Shown: positions 12,017 through 22,700 of the stretch, piece after piece
Layout: every line of letters starts with the position of its first letter
How positions within the stretch are numbered: the first letter of the stretch is position 1
Assembly: GCF_905220365.1 (NCBI RefSeq)
Contig: NC_061134.1
Coordinates: 7,517,001 to 7,581,000, forward strand
DNA: 64,000 nt
Source of the DNA: Vanessa cardui
Lineage: Eukaryota > Arthropoda > Insecta > Lepidoptera > Nymphalidae
Direction of reading: 5' to 3'
Notes under the pieces: model-generated
Told to the model about the DNA's origin: nothing
What the model saw: only the letters and a program-made list of their open reading frames with translations
Databases searched by the model: none
Translations under genes and position numbers: made by a program

Positions 12017-12589
12017 TAGAGCATAAAACATATGTAAATATAAAATTCATTATAATTTACTTCTAAATCTTTACTGTGTTCCGATTCATAAATTGCAATA
12101 TTCATGATTCATTCGATCAAGAGTCAAGATAGAAAATATTGCAAAATAAAGTATTCTTTAATAATGAGCTATTGAAAGTAATGTACTATGTATAATGTAT
12201 AATTGCACTAACAATAAAAGTTGAAGCTTCTTAAAAAAATAAACCGATTTCAAAAAGAACAAGAGATAATTTTTTCTTTAAACTAAGACGTATTACCACT
12301 ATAGAATTGTTTGATCGAAACAAACTGAAAGAATGTACTACTCACTATACTACAAGTATGTATATAGTTTAAATAGAATATCATAATTAAATAACAATCA
12401 ATTATATTATTGAATAAAGTAAATACAATAGCAGCTATAAAAAGAAAGAAAATTAAAATATCCTCTTTGTTTCAAAAGTACAATGCGTAAAAATAATACA
12501 GTATTACAAACTATTATTTAAATGGCCCATCATACTACAATCAATAAGGGTAGCGTCGTAACAGAATTGAAACAATAAAACGCTTTACT

Positions 12590-12975
12590 GAACCACCGTG
12601 GTAGACTACTTATTTTGCCGGAACGGTGAAAATCGAGTTTCGAGTATTCCGTATAGTGGCGACGTCAGCATATTGCCCCGGCCACGTTCCACTTGTATTA
12701 TGAAGTCCTATTTTGCAGTGACATTTTTCGTTCACGAGCGGCGATTGGATTTTTGAAATGTGTAAATTCGATAAAACACGGACATAGAATGTGTAAGTTT
12801 CGAATTTCTCAGCGGGTGCCCGATTTTATGGGGACGCGATTTTGTTTTAACTTTTCAACAGTGTTGCCAAAAGATAAGTACGTTTTGCGATCGGAATAGT
12901 GAAGGAATAAACGATAACATCGCTGTAAAACCGAGATAAAATTTTATTAGATGATATGACATGAATTACTGTGAG
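12590..12975 (+). promoter_or_regulatory. CpG-rich island, possible promoter or first exon
   Basis: This block is clearly richer in CG dinucleotides than its AT-rich surroundings. It contains a CRE-like 'gacgtcag' near 12661 and a CCAAT in reverse ('attgg') near 12745, and it ends in a good splice donor, 'tact|gtgagtatt', near 12971. No protein domain is seen. It could be a non-coding first exon of a gene whose body lies elsewhere, or a conserved regulatory block. Confidence 0.3.
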
Positions 12976-13857
12976 TATTCGCATTCGGTGTTTAGCTGAC
13001 TAACGATATATAATCCTAATAATGAATAAGAAATTAATGGTTTTTGTACCATTCAAAGTGAAAGATTATTTTCTTTAAACATTTTGCTGGTACTTGCGTG
13101 GATGCTTATTAGGATTAGTTTCACAAATAATGGCTAGCGTTTGAGTCATTTTAGAAAACTGCGTTAAATAAACATTGCAATTAATGCATTATTTCTTGAT
13201 TATAAATATCATATTTTTAGGAAATGAGGAAGACAAAACCAAATATTCAGAAGTCTGTTTTAGTAAAACTTACTTGAGAAAGTGATTCAAAGAAATTCTT
13301 ATTTTTTAAGTCAAAATACATCGACAAATTGTACCGTATTCGAAGAGCGCGAAAAAAAATTTGAATATAAAATTTTGTTCTTAATAAATGTATTTCGTTA
13401 TATTTATATTTCAAAAAAAAAACATGGAATCAATCTCGAGTGCCTTGTTTTTTTAAATATTAACATAAAATATACCTGAGAATTTATGCCGTTAACTGGG
13501 TTACGTATGTACTAGTTAAATATTTTCCCTGTTCGTATCGTAGTCATTAAAATAATTTACCGATCCATTCGTATATTGATTTCATATAGCCGTACGTGTC
13601 GGTTATGAAGCGTTATTTTATTTGCAATGAAACTACGTGGATAATTTTTAAGCTTATCATTTCCAGTACAATCCATCATATGTGTCGTAAAGGCGTTATT
13701 GCAAAATATAAAATTGTACACGCGCTGAACAAATGTATATCGGGTAATGATCAATTTTATATAAAGCATATGCTCGACACTAAAGAAAATTTATATCAAT
13801 ATATAAAAAGGAATACTTATTTTCTTATTATATAGGTAGTTGGACGGGAAAATCTTT

Positions 13858-14030
13858 AACTGATGGTACGTGGTCACCGCCTAGGAATCTAGCATTGTAA
13901 GAAATATTATCCAATCCTCACATCGCTAATGCTTCACCAACTTTAGGAGCTAAGATGAAGCTTGTACCAGTAGTTATACTGGCTCACTCATCATTTAAAC
14001 CGGAACACAATAATATTTATTATTACTGCT
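13858..14030 (+). repeat. Dispersed repeat A copy
   Basis: It reads 'tgatggtacgtggtcaccgc', 'gtaagaaatattatccaatc', then 'ggagctaagatgaagcttgt' and 'ccggaacacaataat', in the same order as the copy at 37505. It is diverged and non-coding. Confidence 0.6.
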
Positions 14031-14350
14031 TACCCAAATGCCTTTGCACAATATCATGCCACCAAGAAAACTTATCTTATCGAGTATTAAGTACGATCAT
14101 GATTTTGTATAATTTTGTTCCAAGTTTCACTTGTAATTGTCATGAGACCAGTAGTTCACGTGCTTAATGCATAAATAAAGAGCGAAGTTTAGATTGCTCA
14201 AACAAGCAACGCATGGAGTATAATTGCCCAAGGGTACCTCAGAAAATAACATCTCTGCAAAATATCAAAGAAATTATGGATAAATGAGGAATACATCAAT
14301 GTTTCTTTTCAAAGTGTTTCAAATAAAGTCTCACTTCCCGATTGTATTAT

Positions 14351-14650
14351 AACAACAATAACAACAGCCTGTAAATTCCCACTGCTTGGCTAAAGACCTC
14401 CTCTCCCTTTAAGGAGATGGTTTGGAACATATTCCACCACACTGTTCCAATGCGGGTTGGTGAAATACACATGTGGCAGAATTTCTATGAAATTTGTCAC
14501 ATGCAGGTTTCGTCACGATGTTTTCCTTCACAGCTGAGCACGAGATGAATTATAAAGACAAATTAAGCACATGAATCAGCGGTGCTTGCCTGGGTTTGAA
14601 CCCGCAATCATCGGTTAAGATGCACGCATTCTAACCACTGGGCCATCTCG
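14351..14650 (-). repeat. SINE (family A) with target-site duplication
   Basis: Near full-length minus-strand copy whose 3' end is '(TTG)n'-like, seen as 'aacaacaataacaac' at 14351. Direct repeats 'attgtattat' at 14341-14350 and 14651-14660 flank it exactly, marking target-primed insertion. The B-box is 'gcgggttcaaaccc' in reverse. Confidence 0.85.
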
Positions 14651-15339
14651 ATTGTATTATTTCATTATTAATAAGTATAATTAAATAATAGTATAGATAG
14701 TTAATGTAATTCTTATTATAAGAGATGAACATTCATTTCACGCTTTTCATGTTAATAGTCAAAGTTTAAAGTCAGTAAACTGTAAACATTTTATATTTAT
14801 TGCTTTATGACTTTTCAATTATAAATTCTAAAAATAAACTATTATGTTTGTATTTTTAAAAGATAATTTAAGTAAGACAAATAAAATACTAAATATACCA
14901 TCTGCTTTTCGCTGTTCCAACAATGAATTCAGTAATATATGAAAATTTCCAGTGCTATGAAAATGTTACGTGATCTCTGGCGAGGCTAGCACAGCGGCAG
15001 ACCAAAACATTCCTGTTACCTGAATAGACACCTTTAATTTTATTTTATACGAAGACATTGCATATGACTTGGTCTGCGATACAAGCACTGTAAAATAAAA
15101 TGCACCATTATATAATATTTTATTTGTAAGTAAAACCTTGAAATAATTTGTCTGCTTAATATAAATACAAAAACGTAAGATCTTCTTATACAATGAAACG
15201 TAAAATAGATAAATTGTTCTAGTTTTAGAAGAAAATAGATTTTAAGGAGACATAAGTCAAATAATACATTTAGATAAGTAAAAATGGCACACTATCGTGC
15301 AGTTAATGTTTGAAGGTTACGCCTACATACCAGTTTAAC

Positions 15340-15590
15340 ACGCACCACCTAGATGTCCGAAAATCCACAACAGCGCGATTTTTAAGACATTTTTTGTCTT
15401 GTAGAACCACTGTGTGGATCCAGCTTACGCTAGTTTTTCCGAACCGTTATGAATTGGGAACCTTCCAGAAAAGATCGTAAACCTTCCTCAAAAGCCGTTA
15501 ACGCACCTGCAAGCCGTGTTGCCGATGACCATGGGCGGTAGTAGACACTTTCCATTAGGTGAGCCTCCTCCTAGCTTCCGTCCTAAAATA
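15340..15590 (+). repeat. Non-LTR element 3' end (same family as 45779-46900)
   Basis: It carries 'tttttccgaaccgttatgaa', 'gggaaccttccagaaaagat', 'ttcctcaaaagccg' and '...gacactttccattaggtgag', matching the C-terminus and 3' UTR of the minus-strand element at 45.8 kb. It is 5'-truncated and decayed. Confidence 0.65.
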
Positions 15591-16415
15591 CAATATATAT
15601 ACAAATAATTCGGTTTAATAAGCTCTTTCTTATTTTACGCAATCAATTGTGTTAATTCGTATGTGTTTAGGCTCTTATAACCAGATGGTACCAGTGGACA
15701 AACATTTATTTATAATTTAACAATTTCCAAAACTATGTCTTAAGATTTTACATTGAATTTCATAAAACTGGTTGAATTTTGGATTCAAAAAATGTATATT
15801 ATCCTGCTTAATTTATAATTTAGATCACCAGAATTTGAATAGCGTCGTTAAAGAATTCAAATCACAGCCTTGAATTAAATTCAACTCGCGATTTCAAACA
15901 AAGTTACAATACAATATGATTTTCAAATACCTTCGTTATCGGTTCGTTCATTTTATGAAAACTTGAATTAATATTTAACGCTAAATTATTTTAAATACGA
16001 GCAACCCTTTCCGGCTCCGCGCGAGAAGAATAAGGGTACCGTAAAACATTTATATCGAAGGACAAACCCATTAAACCTCTTTTGCTTTTATAGGAACCTT
16101 CTTGGGCATATGCAGAATAACTCGCCGACTTCTCATTACAAACGTATGAATGTATGTGTCCTTACACTGACAAAACATAAAACATTATTTTTTTTAATTT
16201 ATACTATAGAGAATTGACAGGCTTGTTGAGTTCAGTGACCCCGACAATTGACAAAGATAACGATATCTTAGTCATACATATTTATGAAATAATACAACTA
16301 ATCGATAGCTTCATTGTCGTATAGTGAATAAACAGTATTTCATATTTATAATATTAATAATTAATCTCGATGGAATTGGATGGAGTTTGAGTTTAAGCGT
16401 CCACATGTTCCAAAG

Positions 16416-16632
16416 TCAAAATAAACTTTATTCAAGTAAGCTTTTACAAGCACTTTTGAATCGTAAATTAATAATTAAATGAAGCTACCACCGGTTCGGA
16501 AAGTAGATTCTACCGAGAAGAACCGGTAAGAAACTCAGTAGTTACTCTTTTTCAACATTTAAAAAATACAAAGTCATGTTAGTTAATACCACTACTTAAA
16601 TTAATATATCCTGCGTGGAAGTCAACGGGTAT
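16416..16632 (-). repeat. CR1-like 3' end (family of 27330-31165)
   Basis: In reverse it matches the 3' UTR of the CR1-like element: 'ggaagtcaac', 'gttgaaaaagagtaactact', 'gagtttcttaccggttcttc', 'ccggtggtagcttca', 'acttgaataaagttta'. It is a 5'-truncated dead copy without coding sequence. Confidence 0.75.
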
Positions 16633-17202
16633 TAATTTCACGCTTTTTTATCATTTACAAAATCTTGTATCGAATAATACGCCTTTTTTCACCAATGTAT
16701 TTTTATAAACGATTTGAATTAACGAAACAGCAAAGTTAAAAATGTCTGTGCTCCGATGTCACAAACAGCATTGCTGATGGGCATTGCCATTTTTTGACAA
16801 CTGTCATTTACTGTCTTAATATGACAAAGACCTATTGACCTATTCTTACACTCGAGATATTTAATTATGTTTTTGCCTTCTGTTTGATTTTAGTTTTCCC
16901 CATCCCACTATGCTATAACCTTTTCCAATAAAAGGACTATCTAAGAATATATTTAAAACATTTTCATATAGGACTGGTAGATCTTGAGAAGAGCGCTTTT
17001 AAGCAAACAAATTCCTCGCTCTAATATATTGACATAGATAATATATTAGGATCGGATAGGATGCTTATATACTTTATTGCTCAATAATAAGCATTACATA
17101 CGGAAATCTTCGATTAAATCTTTTCGAAATATTGTTACGTATATATGTATAATAATATTTTACTTCTTTATCGAGCCATTGTTGTGTGTTATAGATAGGT
17201 GT

Positions 17203-17420
17203 ACTGACAAATGTGACACCTAATGGTAATAATAGTAATAATGGTAGTCGCCACCACAATGCAAGAAATATTAACCATTGCTTAGATGGGCAACGTGCCA
17301 TCAACCTAAGGAACTAAGACGTCATGTCTCTAGGGACTATAGTTACACTGGCTTACTCACCCTTCTTCCCTTCACAAAAGAATATGTTATGAGTAGGTAG
17401 TATCTACCCAGACAAAATTG
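17203..17420 (+). repeat. Dispersed repeat A copy
   Basis: It contains 'gcaagaaatattaaccattg', 'ggaactaagacgtcatgtct' and 'gttacactggcttactcacc', ending 'tagtatctacccagac'. It is diverged and non-coding. Confidence 0.6.
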
Positions 17421-17667
17421 CATAACCTAAAGAAAATCTCTAATGACAAATTTTTGAAGTCAACAAGAAAACAAGAATAAAACAGTTGCAAATGATTAAT
17501 AGGCATCAAATACAACTAAGCTTATGTTGTTGTTGCCATATCTGGTATTTTTCGATTTAAGAGTAAGGAATGATCAAATCGATTTTATAATTTAGCATAC
17601 ATGCGAATCGGTTTTCGAATTACGCCTCTTAAAATTCTCAGTAACAGCTTGGAGCCTGAAGTTCGAA

Positions 17668-17815
17668 GTGTCTACACTTCCGTGCCCGTAAAATCCGTTA
17701 CTTCTACGCCTGAATTCGTTTCGAATTTGCCGTTTCATTGGATTATAAGAGAGAGTAAAAAGTGCTCCTGTGTTTGTGCTATTTGCACACTTGTGGACGA
17801 TAACACACACACAGT
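17668..17815 (+). repeat. SINE family C, 3' fragment
   Basis: The 3' body ('cattggattataagagagag', 'ctcctgtgtttgtgctattt', 'cacacttgtggac') corresponds to 8290-8370. The tRNA-like head is missing. It abuts the first composite-repeat copy. Confidence 0.5.
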
Positions 17816-19137
17816 CACCGACTCCAAATATAGCAATAATTATAACTATATTATATAATCGTAAATCGACTTCTAAGTAGTCTAATATTTTTCATTTCAT
17901 TTTACCTAGGAGGACTCTAAAAAATATGTTAAATATGCAATTATTTTTAATACTTTTTAGTGCATTTTTATTTGTTTTAAAATAGTGTTTTGTTTGAAGT
18001 CGGTTTTTCTTTTTGTTAAAATTTTATTTATTTTTTGATTTTAAGTGAAGCTGATGGAGACTAAGTAATTTTTCTTAATATTGATAGATTAAGCGTGCCG
18101 TTTATATGAATCAGAAACTATTTCGGGGACAATTTCAAAAGAAACTTTCGAATAGAGCAAAAATAGACTTTCGAAAATGCGGCTTTAATACGTCATGCGG
18201 CATAAACTACAAGGTACCTTCGAAAGAGCTGTAATCGACCTCAGTAAAATTTTTTTGCAAAAGAGCTAATATATGTCGTAAATCATATGGCATCACATCA
18301 TATACACAAAATTTGATTAAAGACAGTAAGTGATACTGCCCCATATCGCACCCTAACTGTAAGTCGTTTAAGAGTTCCATCACTACATAGTATAAAACAA
18401 AGTCGCTTTCTCTGTCCCTATATGTTTAAATCTACGCAACGGATTTTGATGCGGTTTTCTTTAATAGATAGTGTGATTCAAGGGGAAGGTTTGTGTATAT
18501 AATACATGAACAATATAGTAAAGAAACACTGATAATTTTAAAAGTTTGCAATGTGATATCGTAAATAAACAAATTCTGTAGTATATTTAGTATCAGTATT
18601 GCACCCGTGCGAAGCCGGGGTGGGTAGCTAGTTGATTATAATATTCGACTATGATAATTACATAAACATAACCACATTACGGAAGGTGACTCAAATATCC
18701 AATTAACCTATAAATAAAAGATTCGACCGAGTATCGCTAACGGGCTCCTCACAATTGTTCCGTTCTCTTCCGTTCCGTTACTTTGTCATGGATCCTATGC
18801 TCAGAACCTAACCAAACTTTCACCAAACTATCCTTGAAGTATGTATTTTATAATAAAAAAAGAATCATCAAAATTGGTTAACGTGATTTTCAGTTATTCA
18901 CCTATTTGTCGCGCAAATACATAATGCAAATTAAAGACTTATGTCGTTTTCATACGGATACCATCATCGGAAAAAAATAAAAAAAAAATGGGTCCCCACG
19001 GGAAGCACTGCCTTTCGAACGAAAAAAAAATATCAAAATCGGTCCACCCAGTGAAAAGTTATGAGGTAACAAACATAAAAAAAAAAAAAATACAGACGAA
19101 TTGATAACCTCCTCCTTTTTGAAGTCGGTTGAAAAGT
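17816..19137 (+). repeat. Composite repeat copy P1
   Basis: It begins with only the right inverted arm ('cgactccaaatatagcaata'). Next come the 'gaagtcggtttttctttttg' segment, a roughly 45-codon open stretch (about 18083-18234), and a Helitron-like region. That region ends at 18631 in a hairpin 'cacccgtgcgaagccggggtg' variant and CTAG. A second repeat block follows, ending 'cctttttgaagtcggttg'. By eye roughly nine bases in ten agree with P2 (20934-22602). Unlike P2 and P3 it has no left arm or spacer. Confidence 0.85.
18601..18631 (+). mobile_element. Helitron-type 3' terminus
   Basis: A short GC hairpin (CACCCG pairing with CGGGGTG, one bulge) lies a few bases before CTAG, and the next host base is T. 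This is the hallmark of a Helitron 3' end. The same end recurs at 22100-22103, 26979-26982 (-) and 42775-42778 (-). Confidence 0.75.
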
Positions 19138-19259
19138 AATAAAATAATTTGATTTAAACACGTATTATTGAAATCGGTCGATCGTATGTAAATATTTCTA
19201 CATTTTGTTTTTCACTCAAAATCGTCCGACAAACTCCTTGTAATTGAGAACTTACACCT

Positions 19260-19565
19260 TTTATCATCAGCTCAGCTGTATAACATTATGATTGCCAGAA
19301 GGAAATGCCAATTTAACTTCAGAAAATATGTAAAACACGGTACATGTGCCTATAAAATTTGAGGGTTTCCCTCGATTTCTCCAAGATCACATCATCAGAC
19401 TCTGATATCCTCATCATGGTACCATTCCAAGGGTATCTTCTTTCTAACTAAAAAAAAATCATCAACATCGGTTTATAAATAGCGAAGTAATCGGCGAACA
19501 AACATAAAAAAAAAAGTAATATACGGGTCGAATTGAGAATACTCCTTTTTTGAAGTCGCTTAAAA
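19260..19565 (+). repeat. Diverged tail of the 'gaagtcggtt' repeat block
   Basis: It carries 'tcatcaacatcggtttataa', 'gaacaaacataaaaaa' and 'actccttttttgaagtcgct', a diverged version of the last block of P1 and P2. It is non-coding. Confidence 0.5.
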
Positions 19566-19959
19566 ATACCAGATATACTTTCAACTTATAGTAATCAATA
19601 TACATATCATAATTAAATATAATATAATTAATCTGTATTATTCGATAAAAGAAAATTTCATAAAGCAAAATAAATTAAGAGTTCAATTCGTTGATTTTCG
19701 GAGGATAAATAATAATAAAATTGTTTTTAAATTTCATGTCATTGTCAAAACAGTGTCTTGATTTTCTTCCTGGTTGTTCTCGGTAGAATTTACGCTCCGA
19801 CCCGATGGTTTAAAATTTAATTTAATATTGTAAAATGAAAGATCCAAAAGTGTTTGTAAGATATCACTTCCATAATGTATTGCTGTATACACGACAATGC
19901 TATTGGCATGGCACATACGCTTGTATTCTTACCGGTAGTAGGGTTACATGTGACGTTTT

Positions 19960-20420
19960 CTGAAAGTTGTGGTGTGCACGCTATTAATACAAGGAAAAAA
20001 CATAAAATTGTTACTCCTTTGACTACCCTGTGTAGTCTACACAGGGATAGTAATTCGTTTGTGGGGAAATGTATACGCTTTTAAAACAGGATCCCAGAAA
20101 AAACGTTGAAAACTTTCCTGTTGTAGGGTTCACAAAAAAAAGTTAAAGAATGATCGTGAAGTAAAAGTTAATATAAAATGAATAATCACATAGATAAACT
20201 AGTGTAGGAGTGAAACGATCGCCTAGAGGTTAATTCAAAAATAAATAATTTATCATTATTATCACGAATTTTTCACACAAATATAACAGCTGAATTTATT
20301 TCTCCGGTTCTTCTCAGGTTTGAGTTGTTTCTTTCCGAACTGGTGTCGGGATTTTGATAGTAAGAAGTTGAATGGATACATTTAATTCATCGGTTCTATA
20401 GTAAGGTTCCCTCTCTTAAG
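19960..20420 (+). pseudogene. CR1-like C-terminus and 3' UTR, decayed
   Basis: The translation includes NTRKKHKIVTPLTTL and SNSFVGKCIRF, matching the C-terminal end of the reverse-transcriptase ORF at 37830-38354 (TRNKHKLVTPVTRL, SNSFVGQCIRF). A stop follows directly and the residual reading 'NRIPEK' is cut off. The 3' UTR contains the family phrase 'ccggttcttctcaggt'. It is a dead fragment of the second CR1-like family. Confidence 0.7.
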
Positions 20421-20933
20421 GAGAAGTTTTTAGAGTATATTCTATCACGCTTCTGCAATTTTCGTTAAACACATGCAGGTTTACACTTCAAATTTGCCAA
20501 TTAATAAAATGATATAGGCTGAAAAAAATATTAATAAATAAAGTATATTTCTTAACACTAGGTTGTATATATGATAAAAAGCTTTATTTATTTTTATTAT
20601 TTATTTATTTAGTGTACAGGAAACAAACAGTGAAATAATTACAATAAAATAAAAAAAATATAAAACAATTCTTAAACCAAAACAGTTTCCATTTATAAAT
20701 TAATCATAAGTAAGTACAAAACAAGACATTTTTTATATTTATTAGTTGAAAAACACCATCGCCTTTTAAGTACTTCAAATTAATAATATACATATATGGG
20801 CTACTTTCAGAGTCTTTAAAAGTATAAATAACATCGAGATTTAACTGCAACTAAAGTATGGAGTTATTAGTCGTTGATTAAGTACATAAATTTAATTGTA
20901 TTTATCTAATATAATATTATATCTTAAATATTG

Positions 20934-21533
20934 AATAAATAAAAATTTTAACCAAAAGAAAAACCGACTACAAACAAAACACTATTTTAAAACAAATTAA
21001 TATGCACGAAAAAGTAATAAAAATAATTGCGTATTCAACATATTTTTTAAAGTCTTCCTAAGTTAAATGAAATGAAAAATATTAGACTACTTAAAAGTCG
21101 ATTAACGATGATATCATGTAATTATAGTTATTGGTATATTTGGAGCCGGTGTCAGCCACGGTGCCCTTGCCCCAACAATCAAAAGAAAGAAGCGATACGA
21201 GCCCCTTGATTGATCCAGTATATTATTGTGTAAAAGGTAATTTGTAAAAAACATATTTGTTAAAGTATTCTCGTATTGTTTTTTGATAGATATACTGTAG
21301 GGTATTATTGGCTGACACCGACTCCAAATATAACAATAATTATAACTACATGATATAATCGTTAATCGACTTTTAAGTAGTCTAATATTTTTCATTTCAT
21401 TTAACTTAGGAAGACTTTAAAAAATATGTTGAATACGCAATTATTTTTATTACTTTTTCGTGCATATTAATTTGTTTTAAAAAAGTGTTTTGTTTGAAGT
21501 CGGTTTTTCTTTTTGTTAAAATTTTTATTTATT
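20934..21533. repeat. Long inverted repeat (225-bp arms)
   Basis: Arms 20934-21158 and 21309-21533 start with 'aataaataaaaattttaac' and meet at 'ggtgtcagcca' either side of the spacer. The DNA could extrude as a cruciform and transcripts would fold into long double-stranded RNA. Arm-to-arm identity exceeds identity to other copies. Confidence 0.9.
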
Positions 21534-22602
21534 TTTTGATTTTAAGTGAAGCTGATGTTGACTAACTATTTTTTTTTAATATTGATAGATTAAGCGTTCC
21601 GTTTATATGAGCCAGAAACTACTTCGAGGACAATTTCAAAGGAAACTTGCGAATAAAGCAAAAATAGACTTTCGAAAATGCGGATTTAATACGTCACGCG
21701 GCGTAAACTACAAGGATCCCTCGAAAGAGCTGTAATCGAACTCAGCAAAAAAACTTTGAAAAAGACCAACTATATTTCGTACATCATATGACATCACATC
21801 ACATACACAAAATTTGATTAAAGATAGTAAGAAATTCTGCCCCATATCGCACCCCAACTGCGAGCCGTATAGGAGTTCCATCACTACATAGTATAAAACA
21901 AAGTCGCTTTCTGTCTCTATATCTTTAAATCTACGCAACGGATTTTGATGCGGTTTTTTTTCAAAAGATAGTGTGGTTCAAGGGGAAGGTTCGTTAAACA
22001 CTGATAATTTTAGAAGTTTGCGATGTGATGTCGTAAATACACAAATTCTGTAGTATATTTAGTATCAGTATTGCACCCGTGCGAAGCCGGGGTGGGTAGC
22101 TAGTTGATTATAATATTCGACTATGATAATTACCTAAACATAACCACATTACGGAAGGTGACTCAAATATCCAAATAACCTATAAATAAAAGATTCGACT
22201 GAGTATCGCTAACGTGCTCCTCTGAATTGTTCCGTTCCCTTCCATTCCGTTACTTTGTCATGGATCCTGTGCTCAGAACCTTACCAAATTACCCTTGAAG
22301 TATATTTTTATAATAAAAAAAGAATTATCAAAATTGGTTAACGTGATTTTCAGTTATTCACCGATTTGTCGCGCATATACATAATGCAAATTTAAGACTT
22401 ATGTCGTTTTCATACGGATACCATCATCGGAAAAAAATTAAAAAAAAATGGGACCCCACGGGAAGCACCCTACCTTTCAAACAAAAAAAAATTATCAAAA
22501 TCGGTCCTCCCAGTGAAAAGTTATGAGGTAACAAACATAAAAAAAAAAAAAAAAATACAGACGAATTGATAACCTCCTCCTTTTGGAAGTCGGTTAAAAA
22601 GA
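20934..22602 (+). repeat. Composite repeat copy P2 (most complete)
   Basis: The order is: left arm (20934-21158), 150-bp spacer (21159-21308), right arm (21309-21533), coding-like stretch (about 21590-21734), Helitron-type 3' end (CTAG at 22100-22103), and a last block ending 'ggaagtcggtta' near 22596. The two arms are reverse complements over 225 bases with about ten mismatches. The last block lies beyond CTAG and so was originally flanking DNA, yet all three copies have it, meaning the composite itself was duplicated. Confidence 0.85.
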
Positions 22603-22605
22603 GGC

Positions 22606-22700
22606 TACATACTGAGTTTTTGCCGGTTCTTCTCGGTAGATTCCGAACCATATAATAACAAACAAAGTGCTTGTTAAAGCCTACTCGAATAAAGTATTTT
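22606..22700 (+). repeat. CR1-like 3' end fragment
   Basis: It reads 'gagtttttgccggttcttct', 'cggtagattccgaacc', 'agtgcttgttaaagcctact' and 'cgaataaagta', the 3' UTR of the CR1-like element at 27330-31165. It directly abuts copy P2. Confidence 0.7.

Larger units (their letters stand above)
10647..17202. other. AT-rich stretch with SINE and LINE fragments only
   Basis: Outside the separately listed repeats and the CpG-rich island, no gene is visible. A 101-codon frame on the minus strand at 11117-11422 has no recognisable domain. A perfect hairpin (11-bp arms, 4-base loop) at 11083-11108 sits just beyond its stop codon. Confidence 0.5.
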
